Source of the DNA: Saccharomyces uvarum
Taxonomy: Eukaryota; Ascomycota; Saccharomycetes; Saccharomycetales; Saccharomycetaceae
DNA length: 64,000 nucleotides
Assembly (NCBI GenBank): GCA_947243795.1
Contig: OX365929.1
Location: forward strand, 744,001-808,000
Reading direction: 5' to 3'
Part shown: piece after piece, positions 18,048-27,656 of the stretch
Position numbering within the stretch: position 1 is the first letter of the stretch
Layout of the letters: every line of letters starts with the position of its first letter
Translations under genes and position numbers: made by a program
The notes under the pieces: model-generated
What the model was told of the DNA's origin: nothing
The model's database searches: none
The model's input: the letters and a program-made list of their open reading frames with translations, nothing else

Positions 18048-19424
18048 ATGTTTAACGAATCGAACCTTGAAGATGATTATGTGCCGAACTCAAATACCTC
18101 AATAGTTTTCAAGCAATTGATGAAGCTACCAATAACCACATTATACGATCTTACGTTGTCATGGTTCGCCAAATTTGGCGGATCATTTGATGGTGACATA
18201 AACCTATTAACTGAGACGTTAGATCTGCTGATTGAGAAATGCATAAAGCGTAAGGTCATAGTAAATAGGATATTATACATGTATTGGCCTGATGGCCTCA
18301 ATATTTTTCAGTTAGCTGAAATAGATTGTCATTTAATGATTAATAAACCAGATAAATTTAAGTGGCTTCCGTCGCGAGCCTTCCAAGGTAACGGGAAACC
18401 TTACGTAGTACAGCTCCAACCTTCAAAATTCATAGAAGATTTGCAGACAGATCTGGGAAAAATTTACCCTTGTCATGTGTATTTGTTCAAACATCCCTCG
18501 CTACCCACGTTGATAACCAGAATACAGTTATTCAATAGTAACAATCTATTTCTAAACTCCTCAAATATAGGAAATGTCAATAAGGAATCTCTTTATAGCA
18601 AGCTGGATGGAGCACAAACTAAAGAATTAGTATCAAGGAAGCCATATTACGTTGCATTTCCATTAAACTCTCCTACGATCTTCCACTCGGCAGATAAGGA
18701 TATTTATGCTAGGCTGATACTGCAAAGTATAAGTCGAACCATATCAGAAAGAGATACAATTATTTTCAAACTAATACAAAAAATACCGATGAAATCAATA
18801 GATAGTATGCTTATTTCAGCGGGACCTTCAAGATTTGCAGAGTCTATGGGCCCTTGGAAATATTATGCTGATGCTAATTTCGAACACTCACCATTGCATG
18901 ATTATGAAAAGCACCAGGGACTTACCGGTAAAAGAGTACTAATACGAGATTTTGATGACTCGTTTTTAAGTAACGATGTGGAGTCTAATGAGAAAGAAGA
19001 ACCCGAGATGAGACGACTCAGATTAGAAAAAAACATGGTCAGATTCAAAGGTTCAACGAAAGGTACACTAGATGAAAAATATAATACTTTGAAGGAATTT
19101 AATGAACGTGTCCACAACATTAGTAGGGGAAAAAAAGGAGCATTCTCGAACGATGCTGTGTATATTTCCAGGTATACTTCACTAGTGCCTGTTGAAAAAG
19201 TAGGCTTCACTCTAAGGAAGGAATTTAATAGTAGAGCGATTACGATTAAATTCAAATTCCGTGGGAACGATATTTTTGGCGGATTGCATGAACTGTGTGA
19301 TAAAAATTTAATAAACGTTGAAAAAATACCTGGGTGGCTAGCTGGTGAAAACGGGCCCTTTTCAGGAACAATAATAGATGGAGGATTTGTGCAAGAGCAG
19401 GTCGATAAAGGTGGGTTGCTATAG
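18048..19424 (+). CDS. CHL4: Kinetochore protein Chl4 (CENP-N family)
   Basis: An inner-kinetochore protein of the Ctf19 complex (CCAN) that pairs with Iml3 and is needed for faithful chromosome segregation. The protein has 458 residues, as in S. cerevisiae. The N-terminal half contains the conserved core (VVFKQLMKLPITTLYDLTLSWF-like segment at about residues 20-42 and YWPDGLNIFQLAEIDCHLM at about 84-102). The C-terminus (FKFRGNDIFGGLHELCDKNLI) is the Iml3-binding region. Compared from memory with S. cerevisiae, about a fifth of the first 60 residues differ, consistent with fast evolution of kinetochore proteins. The start is the first ATG. It converges with RMD5, 89 bases apart. Confidence 0.95.
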   Translation: MFNESNLEDDYVPNSNTSIVFKQLMKLPITTLYDLTLSWFAKFGGSFDGDINLLTETLDLLIEKCIKRKVIVNRILYMYWPDGLNIFQLAEIDCHLMINKPDKFKWLPSRAFQGNGKPYVVQLQPSKFIEDLQTDLGKIYPCHVYLFKHPSLPTLITRIQLFNSNNLFLNSSNIGNVNKESLYSKLDGAQTKELVSRKPYYVAFPLNSPTIFHSADKDIYARLILQSISRTISERDTIIFKLIQKIPMKSIDSMLISAGPSRFAESMGPWKYYADANFEHSPLHDYEKHQGLTGKRVLIRDFDDSFLSNDVESNEKEEPEMRRLRLEKNMVRFKGSTKGTLDEKYNTLKEFNERVHNISRGKKGAFSNDAVYISRYTSLVPVEKVGFTLRKEFNSRAITIKFKFRGNDIFGGLHELCDKNLINVEKIPGWLAGENGPFSGTIIDGGFVQEQVDKGGLL

Positions 19425-19513
19425 AATATTTATATAATGTTAAACGGTTAAGTAAGTACGCCGTTACATAATCATAACCAATGGTATTTACGCAAATGAA
19501 AGAAAACTCGCAT

Positions 19514-20779
19514 TCAAAGCATGACAAAGCGGACTTTCTGGGTACTACTCATTGAGGTATTCACTGGACAGTATGGGCACTTGAAAGTGATGGTTCCGTT
19601 CTTTGACAATCTGTCTAGAGCCTTTTTAGAAATGATGTGGTGACATGCCAATGAGTAAGGGGGGTTTTCTGTTGTGGTTTCCTCTTTCAGTACTGGACAA
19701 ATAAAAATCGGATGGAAATGAGTTAAAAAATCAGGCAATTTAACATCAAATGGTAGCTCATCTTTAGTAGTCCAATCCACATGCGCTAGCTCTCTAATAG
19801 TCTTGTACTTAATGAAAAATTGGAAAGAAATCAGCCCGCTTAATACGATCAAAAATAAAGGAGAGTTAAAGAAAATATGCTTTGCGGAGCAATATTCTTT
19901 AATGAATGAAGACACGCATTTCTTTAACTCTTTATCTACTTTGGAATCAATGCCTTCAACGGGTTGTCCTATGAGCGATTTAGTTAGCAATGGTACAACA
20001 TTCCTTATTAATTCTTTCTCTCTGTGTCTGAAGCAGTCCAAAGGGGCTTGCTGCGTCATTTGATGATAAACTTCCACAGGATTTCCACGCATCACTGATT
20101 GCATTGCCGACAAAGTATATAGCTCAAACTTCAAAGATGACAAAGCCGCATGATTGGATGACAAACTGTCCATTTCCTTGGAACACCACTTTAGACAACT
20201 TTCAGTATCACCCTTTTTCAAATCATGTACGATCTGGCCCATATCGATGAACTCAGTAGATTCTTTATTGGTAATTCCATATACATCTTTCAAGTATTTG
20301 AAGGCATCATCCTTGCTTTCTAGCGGCATGTTATCTATGCTATACCTTAATACATGGTAACCGATAGCCTCGTCGACATTGTTCATTGTTCCCTTGGGTA
20401 ATTTGTTGATGTACACACTATCTATATCGAATTCTTTTAATTTGTTCAAGGAGGTTTTGTTAAATCGGTTTGATTGCTGGGAAACATGCTTTATTTGCTT
20501 TTTTATTGAGTGATCCCACTGTCTCTGTGACTTGTTCAATTTTTCGATGATCAGTTCCCTTTTCCTCTTAAACTTTTGCTTTTCCTTATCATCCAAATTA
20601 TTGTAAACCTCTGGCTCTGATTCTTGGATATGCTTATTTAGGTGCGCTTTCAGCTTCTTTAGTTGGTTCTTGAATTCATGAGTATGCTCAACACATTTGT
20701 GAAGATTCGTCTCCTCTAGACTACTGTCAGTGTAAAATTTGGAAAATTCGGTCTCAAAACTATTCAGTAATTCTGACAT
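19514..20779 (-). CDS. RMD5: GID/CTLH E3 ubiquitin ligase subunit Rmd5
   Basis: A RING-type subunit of the GID complex (Gid2), which ubiquitinates gluconeogenic enzymes such as Fbp1 when glucose returns. The protein has 421 residues, as in S. cerevisiae. A coiled and basic N-terminal third is followed by LisH/CTLH-like helices (about 150-260). A degenerate RING near the C-terminus (about 354-405) has CPVLKEETTTENPPYSLACHHIISKKAL and CPYCPVN and lacks some canonical zinc ligands, as is known for this family. The ATG at 20779 is chosen; upstream codons in frame start only from TTG. Just upstream lies a 30-bp tandem duplication. CTA1 lies upstream on the same strand. Confidence 0.96.
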   Translation of the reverse strand: MSELLNSFETEFSKFYTDSSLEETNLHKCVEHTHEFKNQLKKLKAHLNKHIQESEPEVYNNLDDKEKQKFKRKRELIIEKLNKSQRQWDHSIKKQIKHVSQQSNRFNKTSLNKLKEFDIDSVYINKLPKGTMNNVDEAIGYHVLRYSIDNMPLESKDDAFKYLKDVYGITNKESTEFIDMGQIVHDLKKGDTESCLKWCSKEMDSLSSNHAALSSLKFELYTLSAMQSVMRGNPVEVYHQMTQQAPLDCFRHREKELIRNVVPLLTKSLIGQPVEGIDSKVDKELKKCVSSFIKEYCSAKHIFFNSPLFLIVLSGLISFQFFIKYKTIRELAHVDWTTKDELPFDVKLPDFLTHFHPIFICPVLKEETTTENPPYSLACHHIISKKALDRLSKNGTITFKCPYCPVNTSMSSTQKVRFVML

Positions 20780-21139
20780 CCTACTTAGTTGCGTATGCAA
20801 TGTTGTATTCCTACTTAGTTGCGTATGAAATGTTGTATTTACGTCAGAGATATATTGGGGATTATGTTAAGTATGCTCAAAACTCTGCCCCTAATAAAGT
20901 TCCTTTGGCATCAAGTCTCCGCGAGATTTTATAATCGGACAGTGGATCCTTTTTTCTTTTTTAGGTAGTAAGTAATAATGGAGTTTGAGCATCTTAAACA
21001 TGTCAACTGTACCAAAATAAACAATATAAATTAACAAAATACATAGACTGTAATATAATAAATAATTAGATATAAGGCATGTGCATTATAATAAATAATT
21101 TTCGTAGAAATAAAGTTTGTTATTTGTGACTTCCTTACT
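20780..21139. promoter_or_regulatory. RMD5 promoter / CTA1 3' region
   Basis: A 360-base spacer between two minus-strand genes. The RMD5-proximal 60 bases are a 30-bp tandem duplication. The rest is AT-rich with repeated AATAAATAATT-like words near 21058-21102, probably the CTA1 3' end signals. Confidence 0.5.
20781..20840. repeat. 30-bp tandem duplication in the RMD5 leader/promoter
   Basis: Two adjacent copies (20781-20810 and 20811-20840) share 28 of 30 bases, each beginning CTACTTAGTTGCGTATG. They begin one base upstream of the RMD5 ATG, so the 5' leader probably contains both. The unit is not a multiple of a smaller repeat. Confidence 0.92.
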
Positions 21140-22681
21140 TCAAAATTTAGAGTTATTTGAAAGTTCAGCAGCGTGTTTTGCCTCTGCTTCTTTCTTAATC
21201 GCAACGGATAGTCCCTTATCTACGCGGGCAAACATATCGTAAACCCGTTGCTGTATTTCAGGACAGGCACCCTCTACATGAATACCGATGTTGTGAGCTA
21301 GATTCTTTTGTTGTCCAGGTTGCTTCCCTAAGACGCGGTACAAATTCCTGGCTTGAACATAATCGACATCGCCTGGAGATGTTGCCCAGTGGTAAGGAAT
21401 AGCGGGTCCGTTCCATACTTCTTGGTGTTCTTGAATGGGTCTTTCTTGTTGAATATAAGAGTACGATTTATCGTTGGCTAAATAGGTAGGTTCTGAACCA
21501 AAATTACCATTTACGTTCATTGGGCCATCTCTAATGGCAGGATTAAAAAATTTGGAGGCATAAGGACAGTTGACGGGTATTTGATGGAAATTAGGACCCA
21601 GTCTGTATCTGTGAGCATCTGCATAAGAAAATAACCGAGCTTGTAGCACCGGATCAGCACTGGCTTCTTGGTATGGAACAGTGGTACTAGGAGCAAATGC
21701 TGCTTGTTCCACTTGTGCAAAGAAATTCAGTGGGTTTTCATTCAAAACAAGTTTGCCTACACGACGTAATGGGAATTGCTTTTGAGGCCATACCTTGGTC
21801 AAATCAAAGACCGAAAACGGTAAATTCTTGGCTTCCTGTTCAGTCATTGTTTGAATATAAACAGTCCACGATGGATAGTTACCGTTTTGAATAGATTCAA
21901 ACAAGTCTTTTTGGCAGTAATCTGGGTTAGCCCCTGCGATTTCAGTGGCTTCATCTATAGTTAAATTCTTGACTCCTTGGTCGGTTTTAATATGAACTTG
22001 CACATAACGCCAATCGCCATTTTTACTTGACCATTTATAAGTATGACCGGAATACCCGTGCATGTTACGATAGCTCGCAGGCGTACCACGATCTGAAAAA
22101 AGAATCATGACTTGATGGATGGCCACTTGATTTTCTGGAGTCGTAAGGAAATCCCAAAACATATTAGCGTCTCTCAGATTATTTTGCGGGTTCCTCTTCT
22201 GCGTATGGATAAAATGGGGGAATTTCGAAGGATCCCTGATAAAGAACACAGGTGTATTGTTATAGACCCAATCCAAATTACCCTCTTCTGTGTAAAATTT
22301 AGTTGCAAAACCTCTTGGATCACGAACAGTATCGGCACTACCTTTATCGCCACCCACAGTAGAGAATCTTGTCAGACACTTCGTTCTCTTACCAATCTTA
22401 CTAAACATGGCAGACCCACAAACATCGGTAATATCATCTGTCACTTCAAAATAACCGAAGGCCCCAGAACCGTGAGCGTGAGGATTTCTTTGAGGGATAT
22501 TTTCCCTATTAAAATGCGCCAAAGAATCAAGCAGGTTATAATCTTGTAAAAGCAAGGGGCCGTGCTGCCCAACACGCTGGGTAGCGAATGGCTCATTGAT
22601 GGGATTACCAGTAGAGTTTGTCACAACTCTATCCTTTCTTACGTCAGAAGAATTCACTTCATTCTTCTCTTGTCCTGACAT
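21140..22681 (-). CDS. CTA1: Peroxisomal catalase A
   Basis: A haem catalase that breaks down hydrogen peroxide from fatty-acid beta-oxidation in peroxisomes. The protein has 513 residues (515 in S. cerevisiae). The active-site histidine is H70 in RNPHAHGSGAFGYFEV. The conserved asparagine region (VFFIRDPSKFPHFIHTQKR) and the haem-ligand tyrosine in RLFSYADAHRYRLG (about 355) are present. The C-terminus SKF is a non-canonical PTS1, read by Pex5. The start MSGQEKNEVN is the first ATG. An oleate-response element and a possible Adr1 site lie upstream, which fits induction by oleate and loss of glucose. Confidence 0.98.
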   Translation of the reverse strand: MSGQEKNEVNSSDVRKDRVVTNSTGNPINEPFATQRVGQHGPLLLQDYNLLDSLAHFNRENIPQRNPHAHGSGAFGYFEVTDDITDVCGSAMFSKIGKRTKCLTRFSTVGGDKGSADTVRDPRGFATKFYTEEGNLDWVYNNTPVFFIRDPSKFPHFIHTQKRNPQNNLRDANMFWDFLTTPENQVAIHQVMILFSDRGTPASYRNMHGYSGHTYKWSSKNGDWRYVQVHIKTDQGVKNLTIDEATEIAGANPDYCQKDLFESIQNGNYPSWTVYIQTMTEQEAKNLPFSVFDLTKVWPQKQFPLRRVGKLVLNENPLNFFAQVEQAAFAPSTTVPYQEASADPVLQARLFSYADAHRYRLGPNFHQIPVNCPYASKFFNPAIRDGPMNVNGNFGSEPTYLANDKSYSYIQQERPIQEHQEVWNGPAIPYHWATSPGDVDYVQARNLYRVLGKQPGQQKNLAHNIGIHVEGACPEIQQRVYDMFARVDKGLSVAIKKEAEAKHAAELSNNSKF

Positions 22682-22996
22682 GTTGTTAATTTCTTAGTTT
22701 TTATCGCTGTACTACGTATTTATTTATTTCCTAGATCACAAAGACATAACAAAGTAACATAACTACTCCGCTAACTCAATGTAATAATGCTATCAAGGTC
22801 CCTTTATATGGCTGGCGACAGTGAGCGCTTGTTTCTCCAATTTTCAATGTTGTGGGGATTTCGGAGTTTATGCCTGCTAAAGCCGTTCCCGTTGTTTTCG
22901 GATTAAGGAAGACCCCCCCGGCCAAAGTTGCGCGGCTAATTCCAGCCAGTTTTCGCATTACTAATCGCCAATGTTAGGTAACAGTAAAAACAAGTG
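22682..22996 (-). promoter_or_regulatory. CTA1 promoter with oleate-response and Adr1-like elements
   Basis: A 315-base upstream region of CTA1, also holding the RKM4 3' end. At 22862-22885 the sequence fits the Oaf1/Pip2 oleate-response consensus CGGN3TNAN9-12CCG exactly, with 12 bases before the final CCG. CTCCAA at 22835-22840 is TTGGAG on the gene strand, a match to the Adr1 core TTGGRG. A TATAAAGG box lies at about 22801-22808, 120 bases before the ATG. Both activators are known regulators of CTA1 in S. cerevisiae. Confidence 0.8.
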
Positions 22997-24481
22997 TTAT
23001 TTCTGAATACAAGGACGCTTGGCAGCGCTTTCTTCGCTTGTTGTTGCTTTGCTCTTCAAGATGTTTGCTAACAGTTTTTGGTCAGGTATAGTCTTGTAGC
23101 TTTTGTCAACCGAGTTCTCACACACCCGCAGTGACTCTACTTCGCTTTTTAAAACTCTTTGAGCCATCAGGCCTCTTAGATCTTCGTTTGTTAAGAGATC
23201 CTTCTTTGATGGCACTTTAAATAAATCGATCTTTGCCAAAGGATACTTTTCTAGACGTTTGGTAATGCAACGCTTCCATGTGGTACAGTAACTTTCTGTA
23301 ACACGGCCCCCTTCTATCAGTTGCAAACACTTCTTTATCACTCTTTCTACTTGTCTTTCTAGCGTCTTCTCATTCGCTTCAGATAAACCTGGAATTTGGC
23401 AGAGAATCGTCAACGTTTGAACCAAAACTGTTGATTGAGGGACCGATTCACCATCGGAATAACAATCGTATGAATTCAATACTATATCTTCACCTTCCAA
23501 TAAATCTTGAATAGTACTGTTATGACGTAAAATGTCTATGCAGCTTTCCAAAAATCGTGTACTTGCGTTAAGAGTCTCTTTTAATACATCAACAATGTCT
23601 TTAAGTAAAACCTCTCCAAAATCATACTTGGAGCCATCCCATTCAACATATCCATATCTCCTTAATATCTCAGAATTTGGGTGTTCTCCATATATATTAT
23701 ATACTTGTTCATCCATCTCAATATCCTTTACAGCAACCATCTTCAATGAACCCGAGTCGTATGTTAAATTGGCATTAAATTTATTGGTATCCGCGTTCAG
23801 TGTATCAGCGAGTGGAATCATAGATTTCAAATAGCGCTTACTTTCGGGTTCTTCCTCATCGCCACTATCTTCTTCACTTTCGTCTGTATTCTTATCCTGC
23901 ATTTCCATGTCAAAAGAATAGCTCAAAATAATGCTTGCGATGTAGGCAAAATCATCGAACTCGAAATACACAGCTACATCCGCAAATTCCCCGCCAATTT
24001 GTTTAATAATTTTAAGAATTCCTTCATACATCTCTTTGGCTTCTTTTCTCCCCATCCTCTCAAGGACAAGAGAAGGCTGTAGGAATTCCAATTCCTTTTC
24101 ACTCCAAAAGATCAGCGTATTCATATATTTAGGCCTGTTCCAGACGTTGAAATAGGGCGCCCATTGGCTCTTTTCTTTCAAAACTTCCATCTCATAAAGT
24201 ATACATAAAATTAAACCTTCCCATGACTCAATTTCATTCAAAAACTTCTCTTCGAGCCAAGGGTAGTCTCTCACCAGCTTAGATGTTGTTACATTCAAAA
24301 CCGAAGTTCGTGGAATTTCAAACAACGTTTCATCCCTCTTAACGTTTTGGATGGCAACTACTGCGCGGCCTTGACTATCAGAACGGAGGTCCTTGACCTT
24401 AATCTTTGGGGAAACTTTAATTTTTGCGTTCTTTTCCAACCAATTGACGAAGCATTCTGTATTTTTAGAAAAGTTGTCCAT
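22997..24481 (-). CDS. RKM4: Ribosomal lysine methyltransferase Rkm4
   Basis: A SET-domain methyltransferase that monomethylates 60S proteins Rpl42a/b. The protein has 494 residues, as in S. cerevisiae. The split SET domain spans about residues 20-290: DLRSDSQGRAVVAIQNVKRDETLF near the N-terminus, and the catalytic end with the NIYGEHPNSEILRRYGYVEW motif at about 265-285, which holds the expected tyrosine. An acidic insert (ESEEDSGDEEEPESKR) interrupts the SET domain. The C-terminal half is the helical Rubisco-LSMT substrate-binding type. The ATG at 24481 is chosen because the frame extends four codons further only from a TTG. Confidence 0.95.
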   Translation of the reverse strand: MDNFSKNTECFVNWLEKNAKIKVSPKIKVKDLRSDSQGRAVVAIQNVKRDETLFEIPRTSVLNVTTSKLVRDYPWLEEKFLNEIESWEGLILCILYEMEVLKEKSQWAPYFNVWNRPKYMNTLIFWSEKELEFLQPSLVLERMGRKEAKEMYEGILKIIKQIGGEFADVAVYFEFDDFAYIASIILSYSFDMEMQDKNTDESEEDSGDEEEPESKRYLKSMIPLADTLNADTNKFNANLTYDSGSLKMVAVKDIEMDEQVYNIYGEHPNSEILRRYGYVEWDGSKYDFGEVLLKDIVDVLKETLNASTRFLESCIDILRHNSTIQDLLEGEDIVLNSYDCYSDGESVPQSTVLVQTLTILCQIPGLSEANEKTLERQVERVIKKCLQLIEGGRVTESYCTTWKRCITKRLEKYPLAKIDLFKVPSKKDLLTNEDLRGLMAQRVLKSEVESLRVCENSVDKSYKTIPDQKLLANILKSKATTSEESAAKRPCIQK

Positions 24482-24830
24482 AGCCAATAGCAATATGTGG
24501 TGGGTCTATTAATTGCCTTTCAGGTAACCATTCCAAGCATTTAGAGAAGTATCGAAGTTTTTCATTCTCGATGGATGCATTCTAATACGGGCTAAATATT
24601 ACCCGCCGTAAGATTTCTATACGTAAGGATTATCATATTTTACTGCTTGTAGCTTCTTACACCATAGCTCCAACGTATTGGCACTATAAAAATGGTACTC
24701 ATTTAGTTTATATACTTCTATGTATCAAAATTCTTTTGTTTCCTTACTCTATTTACAAAAAAAAGTGTGTATTGTTTTATTATGTGTTAGTACTGGTATT
24801 AATAATATTTCTGGTAGCTGCTTACATGGC
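24482..24830. other. RKM4 promoter / HSP78 3' region
   Basis: A 349-base spacer between minus-strand genes. It is AT-rich, with an A8 run at about 24758. I see no clear activator site. The small open frames here have no recognisable protein feature. Confidence 0.45.
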
Positions 24831-27266
24831 TTAGTTTTCGGCTTCCTCTTCAATCGCTTCACCTTCTTCATGGTTCGGCTTCACCACAAGTTTACCCTTT
24901 TCTACTACAACTCTTACAGTCTCGCCATTTCTGATTTGGCCCTTTAATAAGAAAGTTGCCATTGAATTCAAAATCTGTCTATGAATCAACCTATTCAGTG
25001 GTCTTGCACCATATATAGGATCATATCCTTTGTCAGTTAGCCACTCCTTTGCTTCATTGGTTAAATCAATCTTCATTCTCTTTTCGGCCAACCGGTCCTG
25101 AATTTCTTCAATTCTAATATCTACAATAGACCTTAACACCTTCTTGGATAACCTATTGAAGACTAGAATATCGTCAATACGATTGATGAATTCTGGAGGA
25201 TAAGATCTTTTCATCGCTTCAATCACTTTCGTCTTGGTTGGGGTATCAATCTTGCCATCATCACCGACATTTTTGTCATTTAGTAAAATATCCTGTCCGA
25301 TATTGGAAGTCATCACAATGATTGTATTACGAAAATCAACATGATGCCCTAAAGAATCAGTCAATTTACCTTCATCCAATACTTGCAACAACAATTTGGA
25401 GACATCAGGGTGTGCTTTCTCAAACTCATCGAATAAAATAACAGCATAAGGCTTCCTTCTGACAGCTTCAGTTAATTGACCACCAGACTCACTCAAAACA
25501 TAACCTGGGGGGGCACCGATTAAACGAGAGACGGTATGCTTTTCTTGGAATTCTGACATATCAAAACGAATCACATTTGATTCATCGTCAAACAAAAACT
25601 CTGCTAAAGCTTTCGTCAATTCTGTTTTACCAGTACCTGTGGGACCTAGAAACATGAAACTAGCAATCGGTCTCTTTTCACTAGTCAGGCCAGCCCTTTG
25701 TAGACGGACAGCATCTGAGATAGCAGCTATGGCCTCATCTTGACCAACCACTCTTTCCTTCAAGGAATTTTCCATGTACAGTAAACGGTCCTTGTCACCT
25801 TTCATCACAGTTTCTGTGGGAATACCGGTCATTTTAGCAACAACCTTCGAAATATCGTCAGAAGTAACTGAATCATGCAATAAATTTACTTTGTCTCCGT
25901 CTTTACTTTTTTTGCTTAAGGCCACTTTCCTTTCTAGATCAGGAATCCTCGAATAACGCAATTCAGAAGCTTTGGTATAGTCACCTTCTCTTTGACATTT
26001 TTCCAGTTCAATTCTTGCCTGTTCCAAATTTGCCTTGGCGTTTTTGATAGATTCAATTTCCGCTCTTTCGGCATCCCAGATTTTGGTTAATCTGCTTAGT
26101 TCGTCGTTTTTCTTGTCTAAATCCTTTTCCAATGCTTCTCTTCTTTCTACAGAAAGCGGATCAGTCTCTTTTTTTAATGATTCTAACTCTATTTGAATTT
26201 TCATTATAGCACGATCCAGCTTCTGTATTTCATCAGGTTTGGATTCATGCTGTAAACGTAAAACAGCACAGGCTTCATCGACAAGGTCAATGGCTTTATC
26301 AGGTAGGAACCTGTCTGTTATATAACGATTCGAAAGAACTGCAGCAGAAACCAATGCAGTATCAGTGATTCTGACACCATGGTGGACTTCATATCTCTCT
26401 TTTAACCCTCTCAGAATAGAAATTGTATCTGAGACACTTGGTTCATTTAGTAAAATAGGTTGGAATCTTCTTGACAGAGCGGGATCCTTTTCGATGATTT
26501 TGAATTCATCCAAAGTAGTTGCCGAAATACAACGTAGCCCACGAGCTAATTTTGGTTTTAAAATATTGGAAGCATCCATACTACCATCAGTCTTACCTAA
26601 ACCAAGTAACATATGGACTTCGTCAATGAAAACAATAACTTTGCCATTAGCCTTGTCGATTTCCTCCAAAACTTTCTTCAAACGCTCTTCAAATTCACCT
26701 CTATATTTGGCACCAGCAATCAAAGACCCCAAATCTAAAGTCACCAGGTCTTTATCCTTCAATGAATCGGGGACCTCTCCTGCAACAATTCTTTGAGCTA
26801 AGCCATCAATCAAGGCAGTTTTACCTACACCAGCTCTACCAATCAAGCATGGATTATTTTTCGTCCTTCTCGATAAAATTTGAATAGCTCTTGCAATTTC
26901 TTCATCTCTCCCAATAACGGGGTCTAGTTTACCATCTCGTGCTAACTTTGTTAAATTCGTACCATATTGTTCTAAAGCTGGTTTCTCTGGTTGTTGGTTT
27001 GGATCCATTCTCATTTGGACATATGTTCTTCTGAAAACGGGCACATTTTGGAGATGCCCCAACGCAAATGCCGAAATAGCAGTTCCGTTCAATGAATTTG
27101 TTCTTAATTCTACGGGAGATCTATCAGCTATTTTAGTCCTTGCATTCGAACTACATATAGTTCTTTTCAGCTGCAAAGGTTCGTATATTCGTGGAACATT
27201 CCGTCCTAATAGTTGTGTTCTCTGTAAATGTTTTTGTATGGGTAATTGTCTTACGTGCCTTAGCAT
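24831..27266 (-). CDS. HSP78: Mitochondrial Hsp100 disaggregase Hsp78
   Basis: A ClpB-type AAA+ chaperone of the mitochondrial matrix that dissolves aggregates with Ssc1 (Hsp70). The protein has 811 residues, as in S. cerevisiae. The first 90 residues are basic and lack acidic clusters, a mitochondrial presequence; the ClpB N-domain is absent, as expected. NBD1 has Walker A GRAGVGKT (143-150) and Walker B FIDEVHMLLG. A coiled-coil middle domain lies at about 330-450. NBD2 has Walker A GPTGTGKT (about 545) and the pore-loop GAPPGYV. All ATPase motifs look intact. The promoter carries a strong heat-shock element and stress elements. Confidence 0.98.
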   Translation of the reverse strand: MLRHVRQLPIQKHLQRTQLLGRNVPRIYEPLQLKRTICSSNARTKIADRSPVELRTNSLNGTAISAFALGHLQNVPVFRRTYVQMRMDPNQQPEKPALEQYGTNLTKLARDGKLDPVIGRDEEIARAIQILSRRTKNNPCLIGRAGVGKTALIDGLAQRIVAGEVPDSLKDKDLVTLDLGSLIAGAKYRGEFEERLKKVLEEIDKANGKVIVFIDEVHMLLGLGKTDGSMDASNILKPKLARGLRCISATTLDEFKIIEKDPALSRRFQPILLNEPSVSDTISILRGLKERYEVHHGVRITDTALVSAAVLSNRYITDRFLPDKAIDLVDEACAVLRLQHESKPDEIQKLDRAIMKIQIELESLKKETDPLSVERREALEKDLDKKNDELSRLTKIWDAERAEIESIKNAKANLEQARIELEKCQREGDYTKASELRYSRIPDLERKVALSKKSKDGDKVNLLHDSVTSDDISKVVAKMTGIPTETVMKGDKDRLLYMENSLKERVVGQDEAIAAISDAVRLQRAGLTSEKRPIASFMFLGPTGTGKTELTKALAEFLFDDESNVIRFDMSEFQEKHTVSRLIGAPPGYVLSESGGQLTEAVRRKPYAVILFDEFEKAHPDVSKLLLQVLDEGKLTDSLGHHVDFRNTIIVMTSNIGQDILLNDKNVGDDGKIDTPTKTKVIEAMKRSYPPEFINRIDDILVFNRLSKKVLRSIVDIRIEEIQDRLAEKRMKIDLTNEAKEWLTDKGYDPIYGARPLNRLIHRQILNSMATFLLKGQIRNGETVRVVVEKGKLVVKPNHEEGEAIEEEAEN

Positions 27267-27656
27267 ATTTGAGTCTAGAAAAGTTTCGCGTACTTGCTCT
27301 CGAGCTTACGGTATAAACAATAAATGCTATAACTTCTATGCTTACATATGCCTGTCTATATATATGGAGCCAGCTACTAGGGGGCTCGATGAGCTTAGAT
27401 GCAATGAATCACAGGGGTTGACTTAAGTAAACCTCCGTGCACCCCTATTAGGAGACCGTTGCTAAACAGATGAGAAAAGATTTCTAGAATATTCTGGAAA
27501 TGGATAAATTAAGTTAAAATATACCTCATTATGGATTCTATTGATTATACTTATTGAAGTTTGAAGTGTGGCGAGTCTTTTATATGCATTTTAAAGTTAA
27601 AGATGAAAGCGGTTCTCTAATACCGCTAGATTCATCTTCCCTCTCTAATTATCGTG
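27267..27656 (-). promoter_or_regulatory. HSP78 promoter with four-unit heat-shock element and three STREs
   Basis: At 27482-27499 the sequence reads TTCtaGAAtaTTCtgGAA, a perfect alternating four-unit Hsf1 site, 216 bases before the HSP78 ATG. AGGGG/CCCCT stress-response cores (Msn2/4) lie at 27379-27383, 27413-27417 and 27442-27446. A TATATATA stretch is at about 27356-27365. YAP6 lies beyond on the same strand and ends at 27657, so these elements belong to HSP78. Confidence 0.88.
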
